Assembly: GCA_026126165.1 (NCBI GenBank)
Contig: JAHCJR010000010.1
Coordinates: forward strand, 1 to 59,758
Length of the DNA: 59,758 nucleotides
Direction of reading: 5' to 3'
Source: Alphaproteobacteria bacterium
GTDB taxonomy: Bacteria > Pseudomonadota > Alphaproteobacteria > Ferrovibrionales > Ferrovibrionaceae
Shown here: one piece after another, positions 30,451-40,263 of the stretch
How the letters are laid out: each line of letters starts with the position of its first letter
Numbering within the stretch: position 1 is the stretch's first letter
Position numbers and translations under genes: made by a program
The notes under the pieces: generated by a model
Seen by the model: the letters and a program-made list of their open reading frames with translations, nothing else
Databases searched by the model: none
Told to the model about the DNA's origin: nothing

Positions 30451-31302
30451 CTAATACTTCTCGTCGCCGCCGCCGCCGGAACGGTCGGTCAGCTTGTGCC
30501 AGAGGCGGGCGAGGCCCGTCACCTGCTTCGGCTCGTAGAAGAACTCCGGCAATTCGGCAATAAAGTTGATGTAGCGGCGCGGGATCGGCGTGATGCCGCG
30601 CGGCGAGACGCCATGCACCGCGTAGGGCGAGTTGACGAAGGCGACGAAGGTGTTGGCCGCGTAGGGCACGGCGGTCACCTTCTCCACGTCGCGATCGAGC
30701 GACTTGTGCTTGATGAAGCGCGGCTCCCGCTTCCAGCGGTAGAGTTCGAGATTGCCGCCGGCGCTGTCGTCGGCCCGGTCGCGGAAATAGAAAAGCGCGC
30801 TGAAGATCTTGTCGGCGACATCGATATGCGCGCCCTTGACCGACGAGACCTCGGTCACCGGGGTATTGACCACGAACTGACAGTCGAGACGAATGTCGTG
30901 CGCCTCATCGGCGCCACGGCGGACGACGCGCCAATCCTCCAGCGGGCGTCCGACCTTCTCCTCCAGCCCGGGAAAGAGCCGCCGCATCTCCCCGCCGAAC
31001 AGCCGCACCACGTCGCGCCAGTATGCGCCCGAGACATGATGGGCGAAGAAATCCCGCCAGATGCCAGGGATGGAACTGTCGGCCAGCACCTGCGTCGCAT
31101 TGAGCCGCACGGCCTTGTTGCTGGGCCACGGGCCGGCGCCGGCGACCTTCTCGAGGCTGGGGAAGCCGCGCTCGAGTTCGGCGAACAGGTCCGCCGGGAC
31201 GGCGGGTTTGAGGACCAGATGGGCGAACGGGTCGGTGCGGACGATGGTCTCCGGCACGCCCTCGAGCAAATGGGGCGCGCTCAACGTCGCAAGATCGTTC
31301 AT
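30451..31302 (-). CDS. 2-oxoglutarate-Fe(II) oxygenase-like protein
   Basis: 283 residues. A double-stranded beta-helix core is suggested by GAHIDVADKIFSALFYFRD, with His159-x-Asp161, and by FVNSPYAVHGVSP, with His230, the usual HxD...H iron triad. An Arg in PRRYINF near 242 could bind 2-oxoglutarate. AGGNLELYRW between them is typical of prolyl-hydroxylase-like proteins of carbohydrate loci. Probably hydroxylates a surface glycan or protein; substrate unknown. GGGGGAAGAG precedes the ATG at 31302. Divergent from the GT8-like gene. Confidence 0.7.
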   Translation of the reverse strand: MNDLATLSAPHLLEGVPETIVRTDPFAHLVLKPAVPADLFAELERGFPSLEKVAGAGPWPSNKAVRLNATQVLADSSIPGIWRDFFAHHVSGAYWRDVVRLFGGEMRRLFPGLEEKVGRPLEDWRVVRRGADEAHDIRLDCQFVVNTPVTEVSSVKGAHIDVADKIFSALFYFRDRADDSAGGNLELYRWKREPRFIKHKSLDRDVEKVTAVPYAANTFVAFVNSPYAVHGVSPRGITPIPRRYINFIAELPEFFYEPKQVTGLARLWHKLTDRSGGGGDEKY

Positions 31303-31566
31303 GGCTCTTCCCCCTGTTGCGAACGGGACGGTGGCAAAACCAGCGACAGAGTCCATTCAACGAAGGCTTACGTCAATGTGAATGACAATGCGGTCGCAGG
31401 GTCAATTTGCCGCAGTTTCCGGTCCGAATCAGCTATTTATCCTGTGATATCCGTGTGGCCCGTCGGCAACCACGGGGTTGCCAGTGACCGGCTCTGATTG
31501 TATCCCTAAGGCGTGCGGCGGACAACGTGCCACCGGGTGCGCCGCAGCCAGCAGGCGGATGGAACC

Positions 31567-32463
31567 ATGCCTCCGAAGAACACCGTCTTCATCCAGACCA
31601 ACGCGCAGCAGATCATCGGCGCGAAAGTGGCGGCGCATTCGCTGAAACGCAATTCGGCGAGTCCCGATGCCTTCGACGTGCGGATCATGCATGTCGACGA
31701 CTTCCCGTTTCTTGCCGCGCGCGAGGGCCAGAAATTCCTGCGCGGGCTGGAGCACCGGGTCTGGCGCATGGACGATCTGCAATGTTTCACGCCGCTGCGT
31801 TTCTGCCCGCCGGAGCTGATGGGCTATCAGGGAAGGGCGGTGGTGATCGATCCGGACATCTTTGCCGTCGGCGACATATGCGAGCTGTTCGATCGCGACA
31901 TGCAGGGCCGCGCGCTGATGTGCCGCATCCGTCCGGGCTACAAGGATCTTCCCGATTACCGTGCCTCGTCGGTGATGCTGCTGGACTGCGCGAAGCTTGC
32001 GCACTGGCGGGTCGAAGAGCAGTTCGCCGAGCTGTTCGAATTCCGGCGCGATTACCTGAAGTGGATCAAGCTGGAATATGAGCCGGACGAGACGGTCGGC
32101 ATTTTCGGCCCGGAATGGAACGACTTCGACCGCATGACGCCCGAGACCCGCCTGCTGCATAATACGCGCCGGCGCACCCAGCCATGGAAGACCGGACTTC
32201 CTGCCGATTTCTCGATCCGCCAGAAGCCGACCGGATTCCATCCGGCGCAGTGGCTCGCCTATGCCAGGCAGAGCCTGTTCGGTCCGACGGCCGGCGGACG
32301 CTACAAACCGCATCCCGATCCGCGCCAGGAGCGTTTCTTCTTCACCCTGCTGCGCGAATGCCTGGATGGCGGCATCGTGACGGAGCAGGAGATCCGCGAG
32401 GAAATGCGGCGCAATCACGTGCGCCACGACGCCCTCGAACTGGTCCAGAAGGTCGCCGCCTGA
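31567..32463 (+). CDS. Putative glycosyltransferase, GT8-like
   Basis: 298 residues, GT-A-like. The opening strand/helix NTVFIQTNAQQIIGAKVAAHSLKR, a metal-binding Asp95-Pro-Asp97 in AVVIDPDIF, and SSVMLLDCAKLAHWR correspond to the three blocks of the GT8 family (nucleotide strand, DxD, and acceptor helix). The C-terminus is not recognised. Probable sugar transferase for a surface polysaccharide. The start at 31567 has only a weak Shine-Dalgarno. The next gene starts 14 bases after its stop. Confidence 0.6.
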   Translation: MPPKNTVFIQTNAQQIIGAKVAAHSLKRNSASPDAFDVRIMHVDDFPFLAAREGQKFLRGLEHRVWRMDDLQCFTPLRFCPPELMGYQGRAVVIDPDIFAVGDICELFDRDMQGRALMCRIRPGYKDLPDYRASSVMLLDCAKLAHWRVEEQFAELFEFRRDYLKWIKLEYEPDETVGIFGPEWNDFDRMTPETRLLHNTRRRTQPWKTGLPADFSIRQKPTGFHPAQWLAYARQSLFGPTAGGRYKPHPDPRQERFFFTLLRECLDGGIVTEQEIREEMRRNHVRHDALELVQKVAA

Positions 32464-32477
32464 AACCGAACGCAAAT

Positions 32478-33938
32478 ATGAACCCTGTCGTGTCAGCCTT
32501 CGGTGCGTCGCGCCGGCGTCCGGCGTTCCTGTATCTGCCGATCGAAATCGCGGCCCGCGAACTCGATTCGAAGCTGCTGATCGCCCATTTCGCGCTTCGT
32601 CTCGGCATGGAGGTGCTGTTCGGCCAGAAATGGCTGATGCAGGCGAACATTGCCGCCCTGCCGCCGGGTCTCTGGATCTTCAAGACCCTGACGCCGGGCG
32701 ATTCGCGGCACATGGAGATCGCCCGGGCGCATGGCAATCGCATCGCCGCCATCGACGAGGAGATGCCGGGGCTGGGCGAGGATTGCGGCGATCTGCGCTG
32801 GGTCTCGCGCAAGGCGCTGGAGGCCTGCGACGTGACGTTCTGCCTGGGCGGCGTGCACCAGGCGGCGCTGATGCGCAAGTTTCCCGAATATCAGGCCAAG
32901 TACGAGATTACCGGCAATCCGCGCTGGGACCTGCTGCGGCCGGAGCTGCGTGCCTTCTACGAGGCCGAGGCGGCTTCGATCCGCCGCGAGCATGGACGCT
33001 TCATTCTCATCAACACCAATATCGGCCTGATGAACTCGGCCAAGAGCACGCCCGAGGAAGTGATCCGCACGCTCGAGCGGCACGGCAAGATCGATCTCTC
33101 CCTGGCCAAGGACCGGGCCTTCATCGACTACATCCGCGACTTCGAGTCGCGCAATCTCGCCGCCTGCATCGACCTGATCCCCATTCTCGCCGATGCCTTC
33201 CCCGATCATCGTATCGTGCTGCGGCCGCATCCGACCGAGAAGACGGAGACCTATGCGGCGGCGCTCGCCGGCAACCCGCGCGCCATTCTCGCCGCCTCCG
33301 GCTCGGCGGCGCCGTGGATACTCGCCTCCGAAGCTCTGGTGCATACGAGCTGCACCACCGGCACCGAGGCTTTCGCCCTCGGCAAGCCTTCCATCACCTA
33401 CCAGACCCTGGATTCGCCGCGGCTTTCCTATTTCCTGTCCAACAGCCTGAACCATGCCGCGCGCAGCAACGAGGACGTGGTCGACCTGCTCCGGCGCGTG
33501 CTGGCCATGGATGGCGCGCCCGCCCTCGCCTATCCGCAGGCAATGCACGAGACGTTCCGCCGCTTCTTTGCCGCGCAGGAAGGTGCCTTCGCATCGGAGC
33601 GGATCGCCGTCGCGGCGGGAAGGCGCCTCGGTCTCGCCGCGCCGGACATCCTGCCGGGCGACCGCGCGCTCTGGCGGCCCGGCCCCCGCTACCGCTTCGA
33701 GCGGCGCAGCACGGCCTATCAGCAGCAGCTTTTCCCCGACATGGATGCTTCGGTCATCGCCGACCGGCTCGGCGAGATCGCCGACATTCTCGGCCATGAG
33801 CGCAGCGTCAGCGTGGTGAAATGCGGCGAGGGGCAGTACCACCTGCACGATGCGCGGCTCGAACGGCCGGAGCCGGTCCGCCGCCGCAACTCCTGGTTCG
33901 TCGACTGGTTGCGGCCGCAGGTGCGCGAAGCCGGATGA
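32478..33938 (+). CDS. Surface carbohydrate biosynthesis protein, CDP-glycerol-transferase-like
   Basis: 486 residues, likely GT-B fold. The C-terminal half has RIVLRPHPTEKTETY followed by ALVHTSCTTGTEAFALGKPSITY. That pair of motifs is found in CDP-glycerol glycerophosphotransferases, polysialyl- and Kdo-type capsule transferases. The N-terminal half (FLYLPIEIAARELDSKLLIAHFAL) matches the 'surface carbohydrate biosynthesis protein' group. It probably transfers a phospho-polyol or acidic sugar to a surface glycan. ATG at 32478 chosen after the GT8-like stop. Confidence 0.68.
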   Translation: MNPVVSAFGASRRRPAFLYLPIEIAARELDSKLLIAHFALRLGMEVLFGQKWLMQANIAALPPGLWIFKTLTPGDSRHMEIARAHGNRIAAIDEEMPGLGEDCGDLRWVSRKALEACDVTFCLGGVHQAALMRKFPEYQAKYEITGNPRWDLLRPELRAFYEAEAASIRREHGRFILINTNIGLMNSAKSTPEEVIRTLERHGKIDLSLAKDRAFIDYIRDFESRNLAACIDLIPILADAFPDHRIVLRPHPTEKTETYAAALAGNPRAILAASGSAAPWILASEALVHTSCTTGTEAFALGKPSITYQTLDSPRLSYFLSNSLNHAARSNEDVVDLLRRVLAMDGAPALAYPQAMHETFRRFFAAQEGAFASERIAVAAGRRLGLAAPDILPGDRALWRPGPRYRFERRSTAYQQQLFPDMDASVIADRLGEIADILGHERSVSVVKCGEGQYHLHDARLERPEPVRRRNSWFVDWLRPQVREAG

Positions 33939-33987
33939 ACTCCCGACCCGGCCTTCGGGCAGGATCGCAACGACCGGGTGAGCGCGA

Positions 33988-34629
33988 TCAGAAATAGGGC
34001 TGGGTCAAACCTTCCTGCTCGAGGGCGCGGCGGATGGCCGGCCGTTCGCCCACCAGGTTCAGGAAGCGGCCGAAGGCCGGCAGCGCGCGCGGCGGTCGCT
34101 GCAAGCCACGACCCCAGCGGCCCAGCATGAACAGGAAGCAATCGGCGATGCCGTAGCTTGCGCCGAGCACGTAAGGGCCGCCCGCGGCCAGATGCGCTTC
34201 CACATTGTCGAACCAGCCGCCGAGCCGCTCCTCGGCCCGGCGCTTGATCGCCGGCCAGTGGCTTTCATCGGCGGAGCGCGTTTCCGGGTAGAAATAGATC
34301 ATGGCTTCCGCCTGCACCGTGTTGGTGAAGTACATCAGCCACTTGTAAAGCTCGCCCCGTTCGCGCGTGCCGGGATCGGGCGCCAGGCCGGCTTGCGGAT
34401 GGCGGTCAGCCAGATGGAGGCAGATCGCCGCCGCCTCGTAGAGAACCTGTTCGCCATCCACCAGGGTGGGAATGCGACCGTTCGGATTGAGCCGCAGATA
34501 GTCCGGGTCCTTCTGCTGGTTGCGGGTCCGGTCCACCAGGGAAAGTTCGTAAGGGACGCCCAGTTCCTCGAGCACGAAATGGGGTGCGAGGTTGGCGTTG
34601 CCGGGATAGTAAAATAGCTTGTAGCCCAT
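33988..34629 (-). CDS. Glutathione S-transferase family protein
   Basis: 213 residues, fourth GST of the window. YKLFYYPGNANLAPHFVLEELGVPYEL, LNPNGRIPTLVDG with cis-Pro, and LYEAAAICLHLAD mark the N-domain. LGASYGIADCFLFMLGRW marks the C-domain. Resembles the bacterial beta-class GSTs but with an Asn/Ala stretch instead of the active-site Cys. Substrate unknown. Divergent from the P-type ATPase gene. Confidence 0.9.
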   Translation of the reverse strand: MGYKLFYYPGNANLAPHFVLEELGVPYELSLVDRTRNQQKDPDYLRLNPNGRIPTLVDGEQVLYEAAAICLHLADRHPQAGLAPDPGTRERGELYKWLMYFTNTVQAEAMIYFYPETRSADESHWPAIKRRAEERLGGWFDNVEAHLAAGGPYVLGASYGIADCFLFMLGRWGRGLQRPPRALPAFGRFLNLVGERPAIRRALEQEGLTQPYF

Positions 34630-34699
34630 GCCGGTCGGTTCCGCTGAAACCTATGCGCCGCAGGCGGGCGCGGGGCGTCGATCATAGAATGGGCAGGTC

Positions 34700-37405
34700 A
34701 TGACGCAACAATCGCAAATTCGTGAGCGCGTGACCGAGACCGATCCGGACTGGCACGCGGAGGCGGCGGAGAAGGTGATCCGGGTGCTCGGCGGCGACCG
34801 TGCCGGGCTGGATGATGCGGGCGTCGCGGCGCAGCGTGCGAAGCATGGTCCCAACCGCCTGCCGCCGGCCCGGCGCGCCGGGCCGCTGCTGCGCTTCCTG
34901 CGCCAGTTCGACAGCGTGCTGATCTACGTGCTGCTGGCCGCCGCGATCGTCTCCGCCGGCCTCGGGCAATGGGTGGATGCCGGCGTCATCCTGGGCGTGG
35001 TGGTGATCAATGCGCTGATCGGCTTCGTGCAGGAGAGCCGCGCCGAGGCGGCGCTTGCCGCCATCGAGCGCATGCTGGCGCCGGAGGCGCGCGTGATCCG
35101 CGCCGGGCGGCGCCATATCATTCCCGCCGACGAACTGGTGCCCGGCGACATCGTCCTGCTGCAGTCGGGCGACCGGGTGCCGGGCGATGTGCGCCTGCTC
35201 GAGGTGCGCAACCTGCATCTGGACGAGTCCGCGCTGACCGGCGAATCGGCCGCGGTCGAGAAAACCTCCGAGGTGCAGCCGGCACAGGCGCCGTTGCCCG
35301 ACCGCCGCTCCATGGCCTATGCCGGCACCCTGGTGCAGCAGGGCAAGGGCGAGGGCGTGGTGGTGGCCACCGGCACGCGCACTGAGATCGGCCGTGTCGG
35401 CGCCATGCTGGAGAAGGTCGATCGCCTGGCGACGCCGCTGCTGCGCCAGATCGGCGTTTTCGCCCGCTGGCTGACCGCCGCCATTGTCGCCCTCGCCGTC
35501 ACCACTTTCGCGATCGGCGTCTTCCTGCGGGACATGGCGCTCGCCGACACCTTCATGGCGGCGGTCGGCCTGGCGGTGGCGGCAATTCCGGAAGGCTTGC
35601 CGGCGGTCCTCACCATCACGCTGGCGCTTGGCGTCTCGCGCATGGCGCGCCGGCACGCCATCGTGCGGCAGTTGCCGGCGGTGGAGACCCTGGGCGCGGT
35701 CACGGTCATCTGTTCCGACAAGACCGGCACGCTGACCCGCAACGAGCAGCGGGTGGAAAGCGTGGTGATGGCGGGGGCGAGCATCGAACGCGCGGCACTC
35801 TCGCGCGGCCGGGCGGCCGCGCAGCCCATACTTGATGCGCTGGGCGATTTCGCGCTCTGCAACGATGGCGTGCTGGCTGGCGATGGGCGGCAGATCTCCG
35901 GCAACGCGACGGATGGGGCGCTGCTTCATGCCGCGGCGGAGGCCGGCATCGATATCGAGCATCTGCGCCATGGCTGCGCGCGGATCGATTCGATCCCATT
36001 CGAGTCCGACCACAAATACATGGCCACATTGCATGCCGCGCCGGCAGGCGGCTGCTTCGCCCTGGTCAAGGGCGCACCGGAACGGGTGCTCGAAATGTGC
36101 AGCCAGGAGCTTGCGGCCGGCGACGGCAGTAAGCGCCCGGTCGACCGGGTCGCCTGGCATGCGCGTATCGATGCGCTGGCGGCCGAGGGGCAGCGGGTGC
36201 TGGCGCTGGCGCGGTTCGACTGGCCGGAAACCCTTGCGCGGCTGCGGCCCGAGGATCTGGCTGACGGCCGGGGCACCATGTTCGCGCTTGTCGGGTTCAT
36301 GGATCCGCCGCGCGAGGAGGCGGTTTCGGCGGTCGCCACCTGCCGGGCGGCCGGCATCGCGGTGAAGATGATCACCGGCGATCATGCGGCGACCGCCATC
36401 GCCATCGGCCGGCGCTTCGGTCTCGGCGGCAACGGCCTGGCGGTGACCGGGACCGATCTGGACCGCATGAGCGACGAGGCGTTCCGCGAAGCGGCGCGCG
36501 CGAGCGAGATCTTCGCCCGCACCACGCCCGAGCACAAGCTGCGGCTGGTCCAGGCGCTGCAGGCGGACGGCCAGGTCGTCGGCATGACCGGCGATGGCGT
36601 GAACGACGCCCCGGCGCTGAAGCGGGCCGATATCGGCATCGCCATGGGGCGCAAAGGCACGGAGGCGGCAAAGGAGGCTGCCGACATGGTGCTGACCGAC
36701 GACAATTTCGCCACCATCGTCGCCGCCGTGCGCGGCGGAAGGGCGGTCTACGACAATCTTCGCAAGAGCCTGCTGTTGATCCTGCCGACCAATGGCGGAC
36801 AGGCGATGGTGGTGATGGCGGCGATCCTGTTCGGCTTCGCCTTGCCCATAACCCCGGTGCAGATTCTCTGGGTCAACATGGTCACTGCCATCACGCTGGG
36901 CCTGGCGCTCGCCTTCGAGCCGGCGGAACCCGACATCATGCGCCGGCCGCCGCGGCCGCCCGAACTGCCCATCATGACGCCGTTCCTGATCTGGCGCTCG
37001 CTGTTCGTATCGCTCCTGCTTTTTGCCGTCTCGTTCGGATTCTTCGCCCGCGAGATGGCGGAGGGGCGGGCGCTGGAGGAAGCGCGCACCGTGGCGGTCA
37101 ATGCCCTCGTCGCCGGCGAAATCCTCTATCTGCTGAACTGCCGCTTCCTGCTGGCGCCCTCCCTCACCTGGCGCGGCCTGTTCGGCAGCCGCGCGGTCTG
37201 GATCGCCGTCTTCCTGATCCTGGCCGCCCAGCTCGCCTTCACCTATCTCCCGGCCTTCCAGCTCCTGTTCCATACGAGGCCGCTGGATCTCTGGCACTGG
37301 GGCTGGATCGGCGCCGGCGCCATCGGCGTCTTCCTGCTGGTGGAGTTCGAGAAACTTGTCTTCCGTCTGATCGAAAAGCGACACACTCTAGCTTCCGGGC
37401 AGTAG
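34700..37405 (+). CDS. P2-type cation-transporting ATPase
   Basis: 901 residues, full length for SERCA/PMA-like pumps. Phosphorylated Asp340 in [12 protein letters not shown] in the actuator domain, [11 protein letters not shown] in the nucleotide domain, and [11 protein letters not shown] (Asp632, Asp636) at the hinge. Transmembrane helix 4 has the PEGLP motif of Ca2+ pumps. In helix 5 the position of SERCA Glu771 is Gln (NGGQ), and in helix 6 that of Asp800 is Ala (NMVTA). Two Ca2+ ligands are therefore missing and the ion is uncertain. Its 3' end overlaps the convergent alcohol dehydrogenase by 18 bases. Confidence 0.9.
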   Translation: MTQQSQIRERVTETDPDWHAEAAEKVIRVLGGDRAGLDDAGVAAQRAKHGPNRLPPARRAGPLLRFLRQFDSVLIYVLLAAAIVSAGLGQWVDAGVILGVVVINALIGFVQESRAEAALAAIERMLAPEARVIRAGRRHIIPADELVPGDIVLLQSGDRVPGDVRLLEVRNLHLDESALTGESAAVEKTSEVQPAQAPLPDRRSMAYAGTLVQQGKGEGVVVATGTRTEIGRVGAMLEKVDRLATPLLRQIGVFARWLTAAIVALAVTTFAIGVFLRDMALADTFMAAVGLAVAAIPEGLPAVLTITLALGVSRMARRHAIVRQLPAVETLGAVTVICSDKTGTLTRNEQRVESVVMAGASIERAALSRGRAAAQPILDALGDFALCNDGVLAGDGRQISGNATDGALLHAAAEAGIDIEHLRHGCARIDSIPFESDHKYMATLHAAPAGGCFALVKGAPERVLEMCSQELAAGDGSKRPVDRVAWHARIDALAAEGQRVLALARFDWPETLARLRPEDLADGRGTMFALVGFMDPPREEAVSAVATCRAAGIAVKMITGDHAATAIAIGRRFGLGGNGLAVTGTDLDRMSDEAFREAARASEIFARTTPEHKLRLVQALQADGQVVGMTGDGVNDAPALKRADIGIAMGRKGTEAAKEAADMVLTDDNFATIVAAVRGGRAVYDNLRKSLLLILPTNGGQAMVVMAAILFGFALPITPVQILWVNMVTAITLGLALAFEPAEPDIMRRPPRPPELPIMTPFLIWRSLFVSLLLFAVSFGFFAREMAEGRALEEARTVAVNALVAGEILYLLNCRFLLAPSLTWRGLFGSRAVWIAVFLILAAQLAFTYLPAFQLLFHTRPLDLWHWGWIGAGAIGVFLLVEFEKLVFRLIEKRHTLASGQ

Positions 37406-38377
37406 CACGGCGGCGCCGGTCAGGCGGCCTTCGCGCAGCCGGTCGAGCGCCTCGTTCGCCTGCGCCAGCGGGAAGGTCTCGACATGGGTCCGCACCGGGA
37501 CCCTGGGGGCGATGGCGAAGAATTCCTCGCCATCGCGCCGCGTCAGGTTGGCGACCGAGACGATCTCGCGTTCGCGCCAGAGCAGCTCGTAAGGGAAAGC
37601 CGGAATGTCGCTCATATGGATGCCGGCGCAGACCACCCGCCCGCCCGGGCGAAGCGCGCGTAACGCCGCGGGGACCAGGCTGCCCACGGGCGCGAAGATG
37701 ATCGCGGCATCGAGCGGCACCGGCGCAGGCCGATCCGACGCGCCGGCCCAGATCGCGCCGAGCTGGCGGGCGAAGCCCTGCGCCTCGGTATCGCCGGGCC
37801 GGGTGAAAGCATGCACCTGCCAGCCCTGCCAGCGCGCAAGCTGGATCACGATATGGGCGGCGGCGCCGAAGCCGTAGAGACCGAGCTGCCGGCCCGAGCC
37901 CGCCTTGACCAATGCGCGGTAGCCGATCAGCCCGGCGCAGAGCAGCGGCGCCGCATGGACATCGTCGATCTCGTCCGGCAGGGCAAAACAGAAGCGCTCG
38001 TCCGCCACCGCGAACTCGCCATAGCCGCCATCGATCTGATAGCCGGTGAAGCGCGCCTCGGGGCACAGATTCTCCCGCCCCGACCGGCAGAAGTCGCAGT
38101 CGCCGCAGGTCCAGCCGAGCCAGGGTATGCCGACGCGCGTCCCCGATGCGAAACGCCTTGCCCCGGCGCCTGCTTGCAGAACGCGGCCGACGATCTCATG
38201 CCCCGGCACCAGTGGCAGCTTCGGGCTGGCCAGTTCGCCATCCACCACATGCAGGTCGGTGCGGCAGACGGCGCAGGCACTGACCCGGACCAGAACCTGC
38301 CCGGGACCGGGCTCTGGCCGCGGAACCTCCGCCGCCTCCAGGGGGGCGCCGCTCCGGCGCATCAGCATGGCGCGCAT
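37388..38377 (-). CDS. Zinc-dependent alcohol dehydrogenase family protein
   Basis: 329 residues of the medium-chain dehydrogenase family. Catalytic zinc ligands are Cys38 and His60-Glu61 in the GHE motif. Structural zinc is held by the cysteines in [15 protein letters not shown]. The Rossmann loop [16 protein letters not shown] replaces the usual GxGxxG by GFGAAA. Resembles the AdhP/'acryloyl reductase-like' class; alcohol substrate unknown. The ATG at 38377 (or 38368) is used; the open frame further upstream overlaps cysG antisense and is not coding. Confidence 0.88.
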   Translation of the reverse strand: MRAMLMRRSGAPLEAAEVPRPEPGPGQVLVRVSACAVCRTDLHVVDGELASPKLPLVPGHEIVGRVLQAGAGARRFASGTRVGIPWLGWTCGDCDFCRSGRENLCPEARFTGYQIDGGYGEFAVADERFCFALPDEIDDVHAAPLLCAGLIGYRALVKAGSGRQLGLYGFGAAAHIVIQLARWQGWQVHAFTRPGDTEAQGFARQLGAIWAGASDRPAPVPLDAAIIFAPVGSLVPAALRALRPGGRVVCAGIHMSDIPAFPYELLWREREIVSVANLTRRDGEEFFAIAPRVPVRTHVETFPLAQANEALDRLREGRLTGAAVLLPGS

Positions 38378-38447
38378 GCAGGAATGATCGGAGCGATGGA
38401 AGCAAGACGGCAACTGGCATAATAACTTTATTTTACTGTGAATATAT

Positions 38448-38485
38448 AATAACATGCAATACAATGTGTTATTATCAATTGACCT
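38448..38485 (+). promoter_or_regulatory. Palindromic operator and -35 region of the cysG operon
   Basis: TAATAACA (38448-38455) and TGTTATTA (38468-38475) are perfect 8-bp arms around 12 bases. A further TAATAAC half site is at 38421. Five bases after the palindrome stands TTGACC (38480-38485); the -10 (about 38502-38507) is poor. The position just upstream of -35 fits an activator such as a LysR-type CysB-like regulator. Confidence 0.5.
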
Positions 38486-38551
38486 CGTGCCTGCATGTGA
38501 AATAGCGTTTCCGGCACCGGCGCCCGCCGGCGTCGCGCGAGGAGAAAGCCC

Positions 38552-39955
38552 ATGCAGTATTTCCCGCTTCACATGGATCTGCGTCTGGCCGACGTGCTGG
38601 TGGTCGGTGGCGACGGAGCGGCATTGAACAGGATCGAGCTGCTGCTGGCCGCCGGCGCGCGGGTGAGCGTGATCGCCCGGACGCCGGTGCCGGCGATCCT
38701 CGATCTGGCCGGAGAGGGCCAGCTTCGCCTCGTCATGCGTGAGTTCGCGCCGGAGGATGTGCGCGAGGCCGCGCTGGTGATCGCCACCGACGATGGCGGC
38801 AGCGAGGTGCAGGCGGTCTCTGTCGCCGCGCGCGCCGCGCGCGTTCCGGTCAACGTGGTCGACCGCCCGGAACTGTCGAATTTCATCATGCCGGCAATCG
38901 TCGAGCGCGGCGAGATCGTGATCGGCATCTCGACCGGCGGCAGCGCCCCGGTCCTGGCGCGTCGCCTGCGCGAACGCATCGAGGCGCTGCTGCCGGCCCG
39001 GCTCGGCGAACTGGCGAGCTTCGCCGGACAGTTCCGCGACGCGGTGCGGGCGGTGCTGCCGGATTTCGGGCAGCGCCGGCGCTTCTGGGAGCGCTTTTTC
39101 GACGGCCCCGTGGCCGAGGCGGTACTTTCTGGCGATCAGCGGGCGGCGCGCGAGCGGATGCTGCCGCTGCTCAATCGCGGCGAGCCGCGTCCGGCGGAAG
39201 GCGGCACGATCATGATCGTCGGCGCCGGGCCGGGCGATCCGGACCTGCTGACCTTGCGGGCGCTGCAGCTCATGCAGAGCGCCGATGTGGTCTTGCATGA
39301 CGAACTGGTGAGCCGCGAGGTGCTGGCGCGCGTGCGCCGCGACGCCGAGCGCATTCACGTGGGCAAGCAGGCCGGCCGCTCCGGCATGACCCAGGAGGAG
39401 ATCAACGCCCTGCTGGTGCGCGAGGCGCGGCGCGGGCGGCGGGTCTTGCGCCTCAAGGGCGGCGATCCCTTCATCTTCGGTCGCGGCGGCGAGGAAGTGG
39501 AACATGCGCGCCGTCATGGCTTCGAGCCCGTCATCGTGCCGGGCATCACCGCCGCTCTCGGCGCGGCGGCCGCGACCGGGCTGCCGCTTACCCATCGCCA
39601 TGTCGCATCGGGCGTCGCCCTTGTCACCGGGCACGACAAGGACGGCGAGGCTGGCGCGGACTGGGAGGTGCTCGCCCGTTCCGGTCAGACAATCGTGGTC
39701 TATATGGGCCGCCGGCATGCGGCGCGCATCGCCGAGCGGCTGATCGCCGGCGGCCTGTCCTCCGCGACGGCGGTGGCGGTGATCCGCAATGCGACCCGGC
39801 CGGACCAGACGGTGGCGACGGGACTGCTTTCCGATCTCGCCGACCTGGCGGCGGGACTGTCCGGCGAGGGCCCGGCGCTGCTGGTCGTCGGCGACGTGGT
39901 CCGCCTGGCGCGTGACTGGGCGCCGGCAAGCCTGCTCTGGACCGCGGCATGGTGA
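38552..39955 (+). CDS. cysG: Siroheme synthase (multifunctional CysG)
   Basis: Makes siroheme from uroporphyrinogen III. 467 residues: an N-terminal precorrin-2 dehydrogenase/ferrochelatase domain (about 1-210, PLHMDLRLADVLVVGGDGAALNRIELLLAAGA and FIMPAIVERGEIVIGISTGGSAPVLARRLRERIE). The C-terminal SAM uroporphyrinogen methyltransferase (about 222-460) has VGAGPGDPDLLTLRALQLMQSADVVLHDELVS and RLKGGDPFIFGRGGEE. GAGGAGAAAG precedes the ATG. Its product is the cofactor of the CysI protein encoded in the same operon; the next gene overlaps by 7 bases. Confidence 0.96.
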   Translation: MQYFPLHMDLRLADVLVVGGDGAALNRIELLLAAGARVSVIARTPVPAILDLAGEGQLRLVMREFAPEDVREAALVIATDDGGSEVQAVSVAARAARVPVNVVDRPELSNFIMPAIVERGEIVIGISTGGSAPVLARRLRERIEALLPARLGELASFAGQFRDAVRAVLPDFGQRRRFWERFFDGPVAEAVLSGDQRAARERMLPLLNRGEPRPAEGGTIMIVGAGPGDPDLLTLRALQLMQSADVVLHDELVSREVLARVRRDAERIHVGKQAGRSGMTQEEINALLVREARRGRRVLRLKGGDPFIFGRGGEEVEHARRHGFEPVIVPGITAALGAAAATGLPLTHRHVASGVALVTGHDKDGEAGADWEVLARSGQTIVVYMGRRHAARIAERLIAGGLSSATAVAVIRNATRPDQTVATGLLSDLADLAAGLSGEGPALLVVGDVVRLARDWAPASLLWTAAW

Positions 39956-40263
39956 GCGCGCCAAACCTGAAGGTCGCGACCGCCAACCGCCTCGGCGACG
40001 GCGCCGTGGTCTATCGGGACCGCACTGGGAGCTGGAGCACGCGTTTCGCCGATGCGGTCGCGGTGGAGGAGGATCTCGCCGCCGAGCTGCTGGCGGCGGC
40101 CGGGCGCGACATGGACCGCGCCATCGTCGTCGGCGTCGCCCTGATCGAGGTTGCGCGCGTCGATGGGCGGCTGCAGCCCGCGAGCCTGCGCGAGCGCATC
40201 CGCGCCTTCGGGCCGAGCATCGCACTCGCCATGCAGCCGCCGGGGGGAGAGGAGAGCCGCTGA
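39949..40263 (+). CDS. DUF2849 domain-containing protein
   Basis: 104-residue protein of a family found between cysG and cysI in many Alphaproteobacteria. Features are the KVATANRLGDGAVVYRD opening and a WSTRFADAVAV segment. No enzyme motif is visible. It overlaps cysG by 7 bases and its TGA overlaps the cysI ATG (TGATG), so expression is tightly coupled. Inferred accessory role in sulfite/nitrite reduction or siroheme delivery; unproven. Confidence 0.88.
   Translation: MVSAPNLKVATANRLGDGAVVYRDRTGSWSTRFADAVAVEEDLAAELLAAAGRDMDRAIVVGVALIEVARVDGRLQPASLRERIRAFGPSIALAMQPPGGEESR

Noticed and set aside
19298..34629. Four GST genes as a duplicated cluster
   Set aside because: Their active-site regions and loops differ clearly and one lies 12 kb away, so recent tandem duplication is not supported.
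38378..40225. N-terminal extension of the alcohol dehydrogenase frame back to 40225
   Set aside because: It runs antisense to cysG and has no similarity to dehydrogenases; the family start is at 38377.
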